A stretch of DNA of 64,000 nt, from the NCBI RefSeq assembly GCF_023476645.1, contig NZ_JAMCOJ010000011.1, forward strand, positions 40,691-104,690. The letters run 5' to 3'. Shown piece by piece: positions 8,345-17,186 of the stretch. This stretch comes from Cellulophaga sp. 20_2_10 (GTDB lineage Bacteria; Bacteroidota; Bacteroidia; Flavobacteriales; Flavobacteriaceae). How positions within the stretch are numbered: the stretch's first letter is position 1; each line of letters begins with the position of its first letter. The position numbers were made by a program, and so were the translations under genes. The notes under the pieces were generated by a model. The model was not told the DNA's origin. It did no database searches and saw only the letters and a program-made list of their open reading frames with translations.

Positions 8345-9256
8345 ATGAAACAAAATTTTATAAATATCGATTCTATAAGTGATGTAAATGCTATTTTTAA
8401 TGCAGAGTCACCAGACCATCCATTGGTTTCCGTAATTCGTATAAACAACCCTAATATTCGTAAAAAATTTGATAACGAACACTTTATTATCAACCTATAT
8501 AGCATTGCAATAAAAGATATTTCTATAAAAGATTTAAGTTACGGAAGAAACAAATTCGATTTTCAGAGTGGTACAATGATGTTTATAAAGCCTGGTCAAG
8601 TAATTTCTCCAGGAGACGAGGAAAAGGGAGTAGATGATGATGGTTGGATGTTGTTTTTTCACCCAGATTTAATTCGTCAATCTCAGCTTTCTAGTAAAAT
8701 TAATTCGTACGATTTCTTTTCGTATGACCTGCATGAAGCATTGCATTTATCTAACAAAGAACGCAACGAACTTAAAATATTGGTAGATAAAATTGAAACA
8801 GAATATTCTCAAAACATAGACAGACATAGTCAAACTGTAATAGTCTCTACTATAGAATTAATACTAAATTATGCTACTCGTTATTATGATCGTCAGTTTT
8901 TTACAAGATCGGTTTTTAACAAGGATAAGGTAAGTGAGTTTGAAGAGCTACTTGCTGCATATTGTGACTCTGACCAGTTGCAAGAAAAAGGAATTCCTTC
9001 AGTACAATATTTAGCAGAAGCGTTGCATATGTCGCCCAAATATTTAACCGAAATGTTGAAAAAGGAAGCCGGCCGCAGCGCACAAGATCATATTCACCAA
9101 GTTTTAATATCAAAAGCCAAAACAATACTTTTAAGTTCGGATAAAAGCGTAAGTGAAATAGCCTTTGAATTAGGGTTTGAATACCCTCAGTATTTTAGTA
9201 CTCTTTTTAAAAAGAAAACACAATTTAAACCTAGTGAATACCGTAGTCTTAATTAG
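8345..9256 (+). CDS. AraC family transcriptional regulator
   Basis: 303 residues. The N-terminal sensor half contains cupin-like strand patterns such as GTMMFIKPGQV. The C-terminal 90 residues hold two helix-turn-helix units (YLAEALHMSPKYLTEMLKKE and SVSEIAFELGFEYPQYFSTL) and end with the family signature FKKKTQFKPSEYR. It starts 9 bases after the phosphoesterase gene, so it is the last gene of that operon and a likely self-regulating activator of it. The ligand is unknown. Confidence 0.92.
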   Translation: MKQNFINIDSISDVNAIFNAESPDHPLVSVIRINNPNIRKKFDNEHFIINLYSIAIKDISIKDLSYGRNKFDFQSGTMMFIKPGQVISPGDEEKGVDDDGWMLFFHPDLIRQSQLSSKINSYDFFSYDLHEALHLSNKERNELKILVDKIETEYSQNIDRHSQTVIVSTIELILNYATRYYDRQFFTRSVFNKDKVSEFEELLAAYCDSDQLQEKGIPSVQYLAEALHMSPKYLTEMLKKEAGRSAQDHIHQVLISKAKTILLSSDKSVSEIAFELGFEYPQYFSTLFKKKTQFKPSEYRSLN

Positions 9257-9306
9257 CCATCTATAGCACTACCAAGCACTATTAAATAGGTCATTTAGTA
9301 TATTTA

Positions 9307-10689
9307 TTATGTGTTTTTTAAATATGTATTAATTGTAAACCTAAATGTAGCGCCAATTTCGGAGTTGTTTTCTAAGGTTAATTTGCCGCCAAGCATCTCT
9401 GTGTAGGCCTTTGCAATAGTTAAACCAATACCAGAACCATGTAATGCATTTTTATGGTCCACATCTACTTGGTAAAATGCTTTAAAAATGGCATTAAACT
9501 TATCTTTAGGAATGCCTATACCAGTGTCTTTAATTAGAAATTCTATAGTGTTTTGGTCTTTGTAAAAGCACCTAAAGTCTATGGTTCCTTTTTCGGTGTA
9601 CTTAATAGCGTTTTTTAAGAGATGTTTTAGCACTTCTATAAGCTTTTCTTTGTCAGAATAGATAATGGCTTCAGTTGTACTAATTAAGTTATTCTTGGTA
9701 AATACAATTCCCTTTTCCTTGGCTGCCGGCAACAATATATTATGTACTAGATCTATAACTTCGGTCACATTAAAAGTAGACGCCTCTACAAGCATTAAGC
9801 CTGTTTCTACTTTAGAGACATTTACAATATCAGAGATAATATCTAGTAATTTATTACCGTTATTATTTATGAGTTCTACGTACTCTTGGTATTCTTTATC
9901 TTCCTTGTTGTATTCCTTTAAAAAATCTGTGCAACCTAAAATACCATACATTGGTGTGCCAATTTCGTGACTCACATTTGTTAAAAAGGCCGACTTTAAT
10001 TGATCCGATTTTTCTGCCCTTAATTTAGCAGCAACGGCATTGTTGTGCTTTACCACTAGCTCTTGCTGTAGTACGTTTTCTTTAACTAAAGCATTATGTA
10101 ATTGCTCTATTAAAAATGAAATAGAAAAGACCAGAATAAAGTTAAAGAGCACGTTATTAATGCTAACAACCGCAAATACATCAAAATCATATTCATTAAA
10201 AATCGGAAGATGAAATAAGTTAAGGTAGAACGCTGCTATTAAAATTACATATAAAACTACGCTTATTAAAACAGAATTTATACCAGCCTTTCGGCCTTTA
10301 TATAATGTTATTAGTGCGGTAGTTGTAAATATTAAAATACTTCCGTTTCCTTTAAATCCTAGGTGTAGTAATAAAGCAAAAGATAAAAGATAAAGGTTTA
10401 TAGAAAATATTGTTTTTTTAGTTTCAAAACTTAGCCCTTTATTAAAAACAATAAAAACTAAAACAAGCACGGCAATTGTATCTGTAACTAAAACAAACCA
10501 ATCTCCCCTAGTTACTGCAACATATCCGCTGGGCAAATATGATAAAATACCTATTAAAAAGGTGATTAGCAGTATAGAGATAAACAGTTTGTCTCTAAAA
10601 TAGGCTAATCCTTTTTTCTTATTTAGCTCTTTAAAATTACTGTAACTTACATACCAGGTTATATAAGATTTCCACCATTTCTGAATCAT
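9307..10689 (-). CDS. membrane sensor histidine kinase (paralogue A)
   Basis: 460 residues from the start MIQKWWKSY, chosen because the neighbouring paralogue begins with the same nine residues. Five or six membrane helices (about residues 37-200) lead to a coiled linker. A HisKA domain follows with phospho-acceptor His241 in SHEIGTPMYG, then a HATPase_c domain with N box LLKNAIKYTEKG, G1 box KDTGIGIP and G2 box GSGIGLTIAK. There is no receiver or PAS domain, and no response-regulator gene lies nearby, so the partner must be encoded elsewhere. The H-box has Gly where most kinases have Arg (SHExRTP). The signal sensed is unknown. Confidence 0.9.
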   Translation of the reverse strand: MIQKWWKSYITWYVSYSNFKELNKKKGLAYFRDKLFISILLITFLIGILSYLPSGYVAVTRGDWFVLVTDTIAVLVLVFIVFNKGLSFETKKTIFSINLYLLSFALLLHLGFKGNGSILIFTTTALITLYKGRKAGINSVLISVVLYVILIAAFYLNLFHLPIFNEYDFDVFAVVSINNVLFNFILVFSISFLIEQLHNALVKENVLQQELVVKHNNAVAAKLRAEKSDQLKSAFLTNVSHEIGTPMYGILGCTDFLKEYNKEDKEYQEYVELINNNGNKLLDIISDIVNVSKVETGLMLVEASTFNVTEVIDLVHNILLPAAKEKGIVFTKNNLISTTEAIIYSDKEKLIEVLKHLLKNAIKYTEKGTIDFRCFYKDQNTIEFLIKDTGIGIPKDKFNAIFKAFYQVDVDHKNALHGSGIGLTIAKAYTEMLGGKLTLENNSEIGATFRFTINTYLKNT

Positions 10690-10950
10690 CTTAGGGTTTA
10701 TTATAGCGTCCACAGCTTACATTTTTTGTTACAAGTGGTTGGTTTTGTTAATAGTTTTACTAAAAGTAGTAATTTTAAAGTTATTACTTTTAACTAGTTC
10801 TGTATTAAAACATAACTTTTAATACATTGTTTTCGCTATTTCTGTTTTTGGTGAAGTTATACTAAGGTAGGTTTTTAAGAATGTGATGCATTATGCCGCC
10901 AGCCAAATAAATTTATTTGGGTTCTTGTAGAAAAATATTTTCAGCACTTT

Positions 10951-12324
10951 TTATAAATGTATATTTATGGTAAATCTAAAAGTTGTTCCAAGCTCTGTGT
11001 TGTTCTCTAGACTCAATTTCCCGCCTAACATTTTTGTATATGCTTTTGCTATTGCTAAGCCAATACCAGAACCGTGTAATGCATTTTTCTGATCAGTATC
11101 TACTTGGTAAAAAGCCTTAAAAATAGAATCAAATTTATCTTTCGGAATTCCAATTCCGGTATCTTTTATTAAAAATTCAATCATATTTTCATCAGTGTAA
11201 TAACACCTAAAATCTATAGTTCCTTTTTCAGTGTATTTAATGGCGTTTTCTAGTAATTGTTTAAGAACCTCCTTTATTTTTTCACTGTCTGAGTGTATAA
11301 TTGCTTGATTGACATTAATTAAGTTGTTTTTGGCAAAAACAATACCCTTTTCTTTAGCAGCAGGTGCCAAACTTGTATGTATCTCGTCTATAATATCTAT
11401 AATATTAAATGTGGAAGTATTCACCTCCATTAAACCAGTTTCTACCTTAGAGATATTTACAATGTTTGCTATTAAGTTTATTAATTTAGTGCCATTGTCT
11501 TCAACAAGACCTACGTAGCCTTGATATTCTTTATCGTCTTTATTATATTCTTTTAAGAAATCTGTAGACCCCAAAATACCGTACATTGGTGTGCCAATTT
11601 CGTGACTTAAATTTGCTAAAAATGCAGATTTTAGTTGTTCAGATTTTTCAGCTCTAAGCTTAGCAGATACTGCATTATTATGTTTAATTACGAGTTCTTC
11701 TTGTAGCTTAGTCTCTTTTATAAATGCCCTATGTAATTGGTTTATTAAGAACGATATAGCAAGAATAACGATTAGGTTAAACAGTAAATTATTTAGGGCT
11801 ATTATAATAAACTCTGTAAAATGATAATTGACGGTATAAATAAGTGCAATGACGTCAAAATAGTAACTTAACAAGATACCAGTGTAGATTAGCACGGCTA
11901 TAAAAAAAGCATATATACCACTTCTACGCCCACTATAAAGTGTAATAATACTTGTAGTCATAAACAGTAGCGTGGGTCCATTGCCACTTAACTCGTGGTT
12001 TATAAATAACACAGTAGACAATAGTAATAGAGTGGCAGAAAAAATATTTTTTTTGGCTCTTAAAGTCAGGGGTTTAAAAAAAGTAAGAAACAGTACAACA
12101 CCTAAAGCAAAACTATCTGTGATTACCACAATCCAATTTTCATTTATAAAACCAACAATGATTGTTGGTACATAAGCTATAAAACCAATAAGTGTAACTA
12201 ATAGTAATATTGAGATAAACAAGATGCTTCTAAAATAAGCTATGCTTGTTTCCTCTTTTTCTTGTGTAATACTAGTATAATCTAAATACCATTGCAGGTA
12301 AGATTTCCACCATTTTTGAATCAT
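10951..12324 (-). CDS. membrane sensor histidine kinase (paralogue B)
   Basis: 457 residues from MIQKWWKSY, matching paralogue A. The architecture is the same: membrane domain, coiled linker, HisKA with His241 in SHEIGTPMYG, HATPase_c with LLENAIKYTEKG, KDTGIGIP and GSGIGLAIAK. The kinase halves of A and B are nearly the same over long runs, while the membrane halves differ much more. This points to a tandem duplication followed by divergence of the sensing part. A spacer of about 260 bases separates the two genes, so each may have its own promoter. No response regulator is nearby. Confidence 0.9.
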   Translation of the reverse strand: MIQKWWKSYLQWYLDYTSITQEKEETSIAYFRSILFISILLLVTLIGFIAYVPTIIVGFINENWIVVITDSFALGVVLFLTFFKPLTLRAKKNIFSATLLLLSTVLFINHELSGNGPTLLFMTTSIITLYSGRRSGIYAFFIAVLIYTGILLSYYFDVIALIYTVNYHFTEFIIIALNNLLFNLIVILAISFLINQLHRAFIKETKLQEELVIKHNNAVSAKLRAEKSEQLKSAFLANLSHEIGTPMYGILGSTDFLKEYNKDDKEYQGYVGLVEDNGTKLINLIANIVNISKVETGLMEVNTSTFNIIDIIDEIHTSLAPAAKEKGIVFAKNNLINVNQAIIHSDSEKIKEVLKQLLENAIKYTEKGTIDFRCYYTDENMIEFLIKDTGIGIPKDKFDSIFKAFYQVDTDQKNALHGSGIGLAIAKAYTKMLGGKLSLENNTELGTTFRFTINIHL

Positions 12325-12614
12325 TTTCTGTGTGTATATGTAGTACACTAGTAACAAGAAAGTTGCTAATGCTCGGGGTTTTTAATTGACTACATACTAG
12401 TAACGGGTTTAGAACATTTCTATTTTTTAGAATGTTGGTTTTTCGTTGAACGGGTTGATTTTAGTAAAAAAAGTAAAAATAATTTTACCAAACGTGGTGT
12501 TTTTTTAACTAAAAGTAAAATTTCAATTTAATTTTTTAATAGTGTCCCCTTTTTTATTTTGGTATCGTTATAAGGTTGAAGTTTAATTTATTACTAATTT
12601 TAAAACAAAAAACA

Positions 12615-12965
12615 ATGAAAGATTTTATGCTAATTTTTATTGGTAAAGAATATACAGATCTTGGCCTTTCTCCAGAACAAATGCAAGAACGTATGGGTAA
12701 ATGGTTTGCTTGGAGCCAAAAAATGGAAAAGCAGGGTATTGTAAAACACGGAGAGGCTTTACATCCAGTAGTAAGACAAATTAGTGGCCCTAACAGAACG
12801 GTTACAGACCGTACAGCTGCGGAACTTAAAGAAATTGTTGGGGGTTATTATATGATAAAAGCTAAAGATTTAGATGCAGCATGTGCAATTGCACAAGATT
12901 TTCCAGATTTTGATCTTGGTAATACCGTAGAGGTACGTGAGGTAATGGTTTTTGATAATTTCTAA
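12615..12965 (+). CDS. YCII-related (DGPF-type) protein
   Basis: 116 residues from ATG 12615. The upstream in-frame start at 12576 would add an unlikely leader, and MKDFMLIF is the usual YCII-type N-terminus. The body shows the ferredoxin-like pattern of the YCII/DGPF family (GGYYMIKAKDLDAACAIAQD). It is soluble, and no active site is obvious. It lies two bases before an ECF sigma factor gene; this pairing is characteristic of the ECF42 group, where DGPF-type genes are the conserved neighbours and candidate targets or partners. Confidence 0.88.
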   Translation: MKDFMLIFIGKEYTDLGLSPEQMQERMGKWFAWSQKMEKQGIVKHGEALHPVVRQISGPNRTVTDRTAAELKEIVGGYYMIKAKDLDAACAIAQDFPDFDLGNTVEVREVMVFDNF

Positions 12966-12967
12966 GA

Positions 12968-14212
12968 ATGCAAGAACAACAAGTAATAGACCATCTTTTT
13001 AGACATCAGTACGGAAAGATGGTTTCTATTTTAACGCGCATTTTTGGATTCAAAAATTTTGAACTTATAGAAGACGCCGTACAAGATACTTTTGCAAAAG
13101 CTACTGTGCAATGGCGTACTAAAATTCCTGAAAACCCTGAAGCTTGGTTCACTACAGCATCTAAAAATAGGGTGATAGATTTATTGCGAAAGATAGATGC
13201 TGATAAAAACCGAATAGAGAAGTTGAATTATAGCGCTTCGGCAATCTCGTTTACCAATCTATTTGAAAAAGAAGAAATACAAGACAGTGAGTTACGAATG
13301 ATTTTTACAGCTTGTCATCCGGAACTAAACGCTAATGACCAAATTGCGTTTGCATTAAAAACTATTGGGGGTTTTAGTACCTCAGAAATTGCTGCGGCAT
13401 TGCTTATAAAACCAGAAACGGTAAAGAAACGTTTAACAAGAGCCAAGAAAACAATTGTAGACAGAAACATAGATTTTAGGTTTCCGTCAAAGGATAGGTT
13501 GCAAGAACGATTGTATATTGTGCTAGAAGTAATTTATCTTATTTTTAACGAAGGTTTTCATTCTAACCATAAAAAGTTATTGGTGCGTAAAGAATTGTGC
13601 GGAGAAGGGCTTAGATTAACTAAAATGATTTTATCTAAACAAGAGCTGAGGTGTGGAGCTAGTTATGCCTTATTTTCTTTAATGTGTTTTCATTCGTCTC
13701 GTTTAGAGACTAAGATAGATTCAGATTTTAATAGTATCAATTTAAAAAATCAAGACCGTACCAAATGGTATTTTCCTTTAATTAATTTGGGATACAATGC
13801 TTTAGAGAAAGCAGAAGACTATTTAGATTTTTCTGCATATCATTTAGAGGCGGCCATTGCGGCAGAACATGTAAAGGCCAAAACGTTTGAAGAAACTAAT
13901 TGGGAAAAAATTCTAGAACTTTACAGCCAGTTACAAGAGAATGATAAAAATGCAGTAATTTCTTTGTCTATGGCAATTGTGTTTATACAACTACAGCAAC
14001 CAGAAAAAGCGTTAGAAATACTAGAAGAGGTATGTCCGTCTATCCTAGGGCAACGATCTTATTTGTACTATGGGGTAAAGGCAAAATATTACCAAAGTAC
14101 GGGTGATATAGGTGCTGCGATTAATTCTTTAAATACAGCCATTACTAAAGTTGCCAACCAGGTAGAAAAGGCATATTTAATTAAGAAAAGAGATGTGTTG
14201 CTTACACTATAA
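12968..14212 (+). CDS. ECF RNA polymerase sigma factor with long C-terminal extension (ECF42-like)
   Basis: 414 residues, about twice a normal ECF sigma factor. Sigma region 2 spans about residues 10-80 (EDAVQDTFAKA, AWFTTASKNRVIDLLR). Region 4 spans about 115-165, with the HTH GGFSTSEIAAALLIKPETVK. The remaining 250 residues (DUF6596-type then TPR-like helices such as PEKALEILEEV) form the extension typical of ECF42. No anti-sigma factor gene is near, in line with control through the extension. The 3' end overlaps the convergent phosphotransferase gene by 11 bases. Confidence 0.9.
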   Translation: MQEQQVIDHLFRHQYGKMVSILTRIFGFKNFELIEDAVQDTFAKATVQWRTKIPENPEAWFTTASKNRVIDLLRKIDADKNRIEKLNYSASAISFTNLFEKEEIQDSELRMIFTACHPELNANDQIAFALKTIGGFSTSEIAAALLIKPETVKKRLTRAKKTIVDRNIDFRFPSKDRLQERLYIVLEVIYLIFNEGFHSNHKKLLVRKELCGEGLRLTKMILSKQELRCGASYALFSLMCFHSSRLETKIDSDFNSINLKNQDRTKWYFPLINLGYNALEKAEDYLDFSAYHLEAAIAAEHVKAKTFEETNWEKILELYSQLQENDKNAVISLSMAIVFIQLQQPEKALEILEEVCPSILGQRSYLYYGVKAKYYQSTGDIGAAINSLNTAITKVANQVEKAYLIKKRDVLLTL

Positions 14213-15200
14213 AAGCAGTTGGATTTTCTTCGCAAAAGCTTGTCCAATTTTTTAATCTTCCTAAATACATTTTTAGATAGTTTTCACTTAAAAATATGTT
14301 AGACCAATCAAAACGTTGTGCTTGTACCCCTAAATAAAATAACCAAATAGCTTTGCCGGCTGTAGGTATTACGTCTAATTCTTGTTTTGTAAGTGCTCTT
14401 TGTTCTTGATAACCTTTTAAAAACTCTTTTACTTTTAAGTCATAAGCCTCCTTATCTGTTTCTATATGATAAAGCTGCATACAGAAATAAGCAACATCTA
14501 GAACCAAAGAACCATTACCGCAAAAATCAAAATCAAAAATTGTAATTGCTCTATTGTCGGTAATACTCATATTATCATACCAAATATCTAAATGAATAAT
14601 ACCTTTTGGTATATCATCTAATGCTATATTTTTAAAGGTGCTTGCAACTTGTTCTCCTTGTGCTTTAACAAATTTAAGCTCTGGTAAATCTTCAGAAAAG
14701 TAGTTTTTTAAAAAGTTATAGGGCTTATAAACAAGGGTCTCTGTGGTGTAGTTCACTCGCGCTACAGTTTTATCAATAGTAACATTGTGTATGTTGCTCA
14801 TTAAAGCACCAATTGCAAAACTAGTTTCGTGATCTATAAACCTAACTTTTCCCCCTTCAGCAAAAGAAAAAAGTATAGCATAACGTTCGCCTTCCGGAGC
14901 TTGTATTGTTTGCAAATAGGCACTGCTTTTATCTTTTAAAGCATAAGACACGGATAACTCGTTACTTTTTAAAAGCTCTAAAAGCTTAATCTCTTCTAAA
15001 ATTTCTTGTTTAGATCTCCAATTACAAGAATACACACGCAAAACATAGGTAGTTTCTTTATTTTTTAGAAAGTAGGTATGGTTTATACCTGTTCTAAATA
15101 AAGTACAGGTAAAATCACTAGATAAATTGTATTGTTCTTTTACCAGCAAGCCTAAAGCTGTTGCAGAAAGGGTAGAGGCAGTTGCTGGAAAATGTGTCAT
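14202..15200 (-). CDS. phosphotransferase enzyme family protein (APH/homoserine-kinase-II-like)
   Basis: 332 residues, protein-kinase-like fold of the APH family. The catalytic loop is GIIHLDIWYDNM with the catalytic Asp in HLD, and the metal-binding motif is IFDFDFCGNG. The substrate could be a small alcohol or amino alcohol; resistance to an aminoglycoside is not implied. It is last in a reverse-strand operon: its ATG overlaps the TGA of the 50-residue membrane protein gene (ATGA overlap). It converges with, and overlaps, the sigma factor gene. Confidence 0.85.
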   Translation of the reverse strand: MTHFPATASTLSATALGLLVKEQYNLSSDFTCTLFRTGINHTYFLKNKETTYVLRVYSCNWRSKQEILEEIKLLELLKSNELSVSYALKDKSSAYLQTIQAPEGERYAILFSFAEGGKVRFIDHETSFAIGALMSNIHNVTIDKTVARVNYTTETLVYKPYNFLKNYFSEDLPELKFVKAQGEQVASTFKNIALDDIPKGIIHLDIWYDNMSITDNRAITIFDFDFCGNGSLVLDVAYFCMQLYHIETDKEAYDLKVKEFLKGYQEQRALTKQELDVIPTAGKAIWLFYLGVQAQRFDWSNIFLSENYLKMYLGRLKNWTSFCEENPTAFIV

Positions 15201-15349
15201 TTTTTAAAGAATAATCTTCCGCTTGCAATGTAAGCAGCTGCCGGAATTAAGATGAGGTAATTGTAATTTGTTATTTCAAAATATAAAAAAGACAATGCCA
15301 TTACTATGACTAGCAACAGCATTAAAATTTCGAATTGTTTTTTCTTCAA
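15197..15349 (-). CDS. small two-helix membrane protein
   Basis: 50 residues from TTG 15349, or 41 from ATG 15322. Its stop overlaps the next gene's start as ATGA (15197-15200), and its TTG lies four bases after the stop of the DoxX-like gene, so the frame fits tightly between two real genes. Two hydrophobic segments (LMLLLVIVMALSFLYF and YLILIPAAAYIAS) with basic ends (LKKKQ, GRLFFKK) give a hairpin membrane topology. The function is unknown. The strongest evidence is the gene spacing and the clean membrane pattern. Confidence 0.7.
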   Translation of the reverse strand: MKKKQFEILMLLLVIVMALSFLYFEITNYNYLILIPAAAYIASGRLFFKK

Positions 15350-15353
15350 ATTT

Positions 15354-15755
15354 CTACTTATTAGCTAAAAGGTAAAGTAGAAATATAGCAGGCATAAAGT
15401 AAATAACTATGGTTTTTGCACCTTCGTAATCTTTAGCTATTCGCTGACCAAATAATAAGAATAATAATGTAATACAAGATAAAATGGTACCGTAAATAGC
15501 CATATTACTTTGTCCGTCTAAAATAAACTGCACCACACCAACAGCACAAAGAGCGCCAGCAATAACCTCTATAATTAAGATGATACCTAATAATAACGGA
15601 ACCGTATTTTTTAAAGGTGTTTCACTAAAATGACCTTTTAACCAAGATAGGTTTCCTTTCCAGTCAGCAACCTTATCAAAACCACTTTGTAAAAAAGTAA
15701 TAATTAAAAAGATTAGCAATAGTACTTCTGTAATATTCTCGTGTAAATTGTTCAT
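15354..15755 (-). CDS. DoxX-like integral membrane protein
   Basis: 133 residues with four membrane helices in the order and spacing of small DoxX/DUF-type proteins. The first helix ends in QSGFDKVADWKGNLSWLKGHF, a typical DoxX loop with conserved Lys and Phe. The molecular role is not settled; some DoxX proteins take part in redox balance. It lies 3 bases after holB, second in the reverse-strand operon. Confidence 0.75.
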   Translation of the reverse strand: MNNLHENITEVLLLIFLIITFLQSGFDKVADWKGNLSWLKGHFSETPLKNTVPLLLGIILIIEVIAGALCAVGVVQFILDGQSNMAIYGTILSCITLLFLLFGQRIAKDYEGAKTIVIYFMPAIFLLYLLANK

Positions 15756-15758
15756 TTT

Positions 15759-16910
15759 TTAGCTTGCTTTTTTATGTAAAAATCTTGTTAGTTTTATAGA
15801 TAAATCGGTTAAAATTAGTTTCGCATTACCGTTTCGCTCTATGTGGTACATTGCTGTTTCTAGCTCTGTAATAATGTCTATAATGTTGTTCTCATGAATA
15901 AAAGGAGCAAACTTTTCTAGTTTAAAACCTTCTACGTGTATTTCCATAAATGCCAACTCTTTTGTGTTGTAATTTACCAACATTGCTTGGCGCATTATAG
16001 CCATGCAATAAGTCAAGAATTTTTTTTGAGTTTCTCTTCCGGTTTTTGCAATTTCGTTACTCCACAAAATTAAATCTTGTATAGCAGCTTTGTTTCCTTT
16101 TGCTCTAAAAGCGGAACGCACCCATTGTACAAACCATTTTTCAAAAACAAGATCTTCAGAAGTATTATTCATCAAATCTAATGCTTTATTAAAATTGCCA
16201 TTAGCTTCATGTGCAATTTTAAAAGCGTTTTGTTGGTCTAATCCTTTTTTTAGTAATGCAGATGTTATTGCGTCTTCAGCCAAAGGCGGAAAATGTAAAA
16301 TCTGACACCTAGAGCGTATGGTTTGTATTATTTGCTCCTCGTCTTCAGCAATTAAAATAAATATGGTTTTTTCTGGTGGTTCTTCAATAAGCTTAAGCAA
16401 TTTGTTTGCTGCGGCAGTATTCATTTTATCAGCCATCCAAACAATCATCACTTTATAACCACCTTCATAAGATTTTAAGGACAATTTTTTTACAATGTCT
16501 TGGGCTTCATCTACACCAATCTGACCTTGTTTTTTTTCAATACCAATAAGTCGGTACCAGTCAAACAAATTGCCATAGGGTTGCTCGTGAACAAACTGTC
16601 GCCAATCTTGCATATAGTGGTTACTAACTGCGTGACTTTTTACTTTATCTGAGTTGGTTACCGGAAATGCAAAATGCATATCTGGATGCGATAAATTTCC
16701 ACATTTTAAATTACAAGCTTCTATACCACCAGTATTTTCTGCTTCTGTATTTTTACACAACATGTATTGTGCATAAGCAATTGCCATTGGTAAAGTACCA
16801 CAACCTTCATTCCCTACAAATAATTGTGCATGCGGAATTCTACCTGCATCTGCGCTTAAACACAAGTGCTTTTTTATATGAGAAAGTCCTAAAATATCTT
16901 GAAATAGCAT
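15759..16910 (-). CDS. holB: DNA polymerase III subunit delta'
   Basis: 383 residues from ATG 16910, the MLFQDILGLSHIKKHL start typical of the family. A longer reading from 17015 is only open intergenic sequence. Clamp-loader AAA+ fold: the P-loop position reads VGNEGCGTLPMA and lacks the catalytic Lys, as expected for the non-hydrolysing stator subunit. The sensor segment IRSRCQILHFPPL and the arginine-finger region are present. The zinc module shows three Cys (CKNT, EACNLKC) where four are usual. It helps load the sliding clamp during replication. First gene of a four-gene reverse operon. Confidence 0.92.
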   Translation of the reverse strand: MLFQDILGLSHIKKHLCLSADAGRIPHAQLFVGNEGCGTLPMAIAYAQYMLCKNTEAENTGGIEACNLKCGNLSHPDMHFAFPVTNSDKVKSHAVSNHYMQDWRQFVHEQPYGNLFDWYRLIGIEKKQGQIGVDEAQDIVKKLSLKSYEGGYKVMIVWMADKMNTAAANKLLKLIEEPPEKTIFILIAEDEEQIIQTIRSRCQILHFPPLAEDAITSALLKKGLDQQNAFKIAHEANGNFNKALDLMNNTSEDLVFEKWFVQWVRSAFRAKGNKAAIQDLILWSNEIAKTGRETQKKFLTYCMAIMRQAMLVNYNTKELAFMEIHVEGFKLEKFAPFIHENNIIDIITELETAMYHIERNGNAKLILTDLSIKLTRFLHKKAS

Positions 16911-17134
16911 AGCGTCAAAGATATGTAAAGTGAACACAATTAAAAATTTTGTTATAGAGTAAAAATAGAAGCTTTTGGCTTTTGCTGTTCTCGTTTTGTT
17001 TAAAATGATATCCAAGTAAATGTAAATAACATAAAAATGATACCTTAAAAAGCTTTTTATGATAATGAGATTGACTTTACACTGTGCAAAGCTAAAAATA
17101 CTGTTAATGGTTTTACATGCTATACTTAAATCTT

Positions 17135-17142
17135 TACATTTG
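17135..17142 (+). promoter_or_regulatory. -7 promoter element TACATTTG for pgk
   Basis: Exact TAnnTTTG match 44 bases before the pgk ATG, in the divergent spacer between holB and pgk. The upstream half is TTTTAC instead of a clear TTG. Confidence 0.5.
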
Positions 17143-17186
17143 GTGTTTGTTAAACGTAACAGAGCTAAATTAAACCTAAGTACAGT

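Noticed and set aside
16911-17015. Longer N-terminus for HolB
   Set aside because: The added residues have no counterpart in the family, which starts MLFQDILG.
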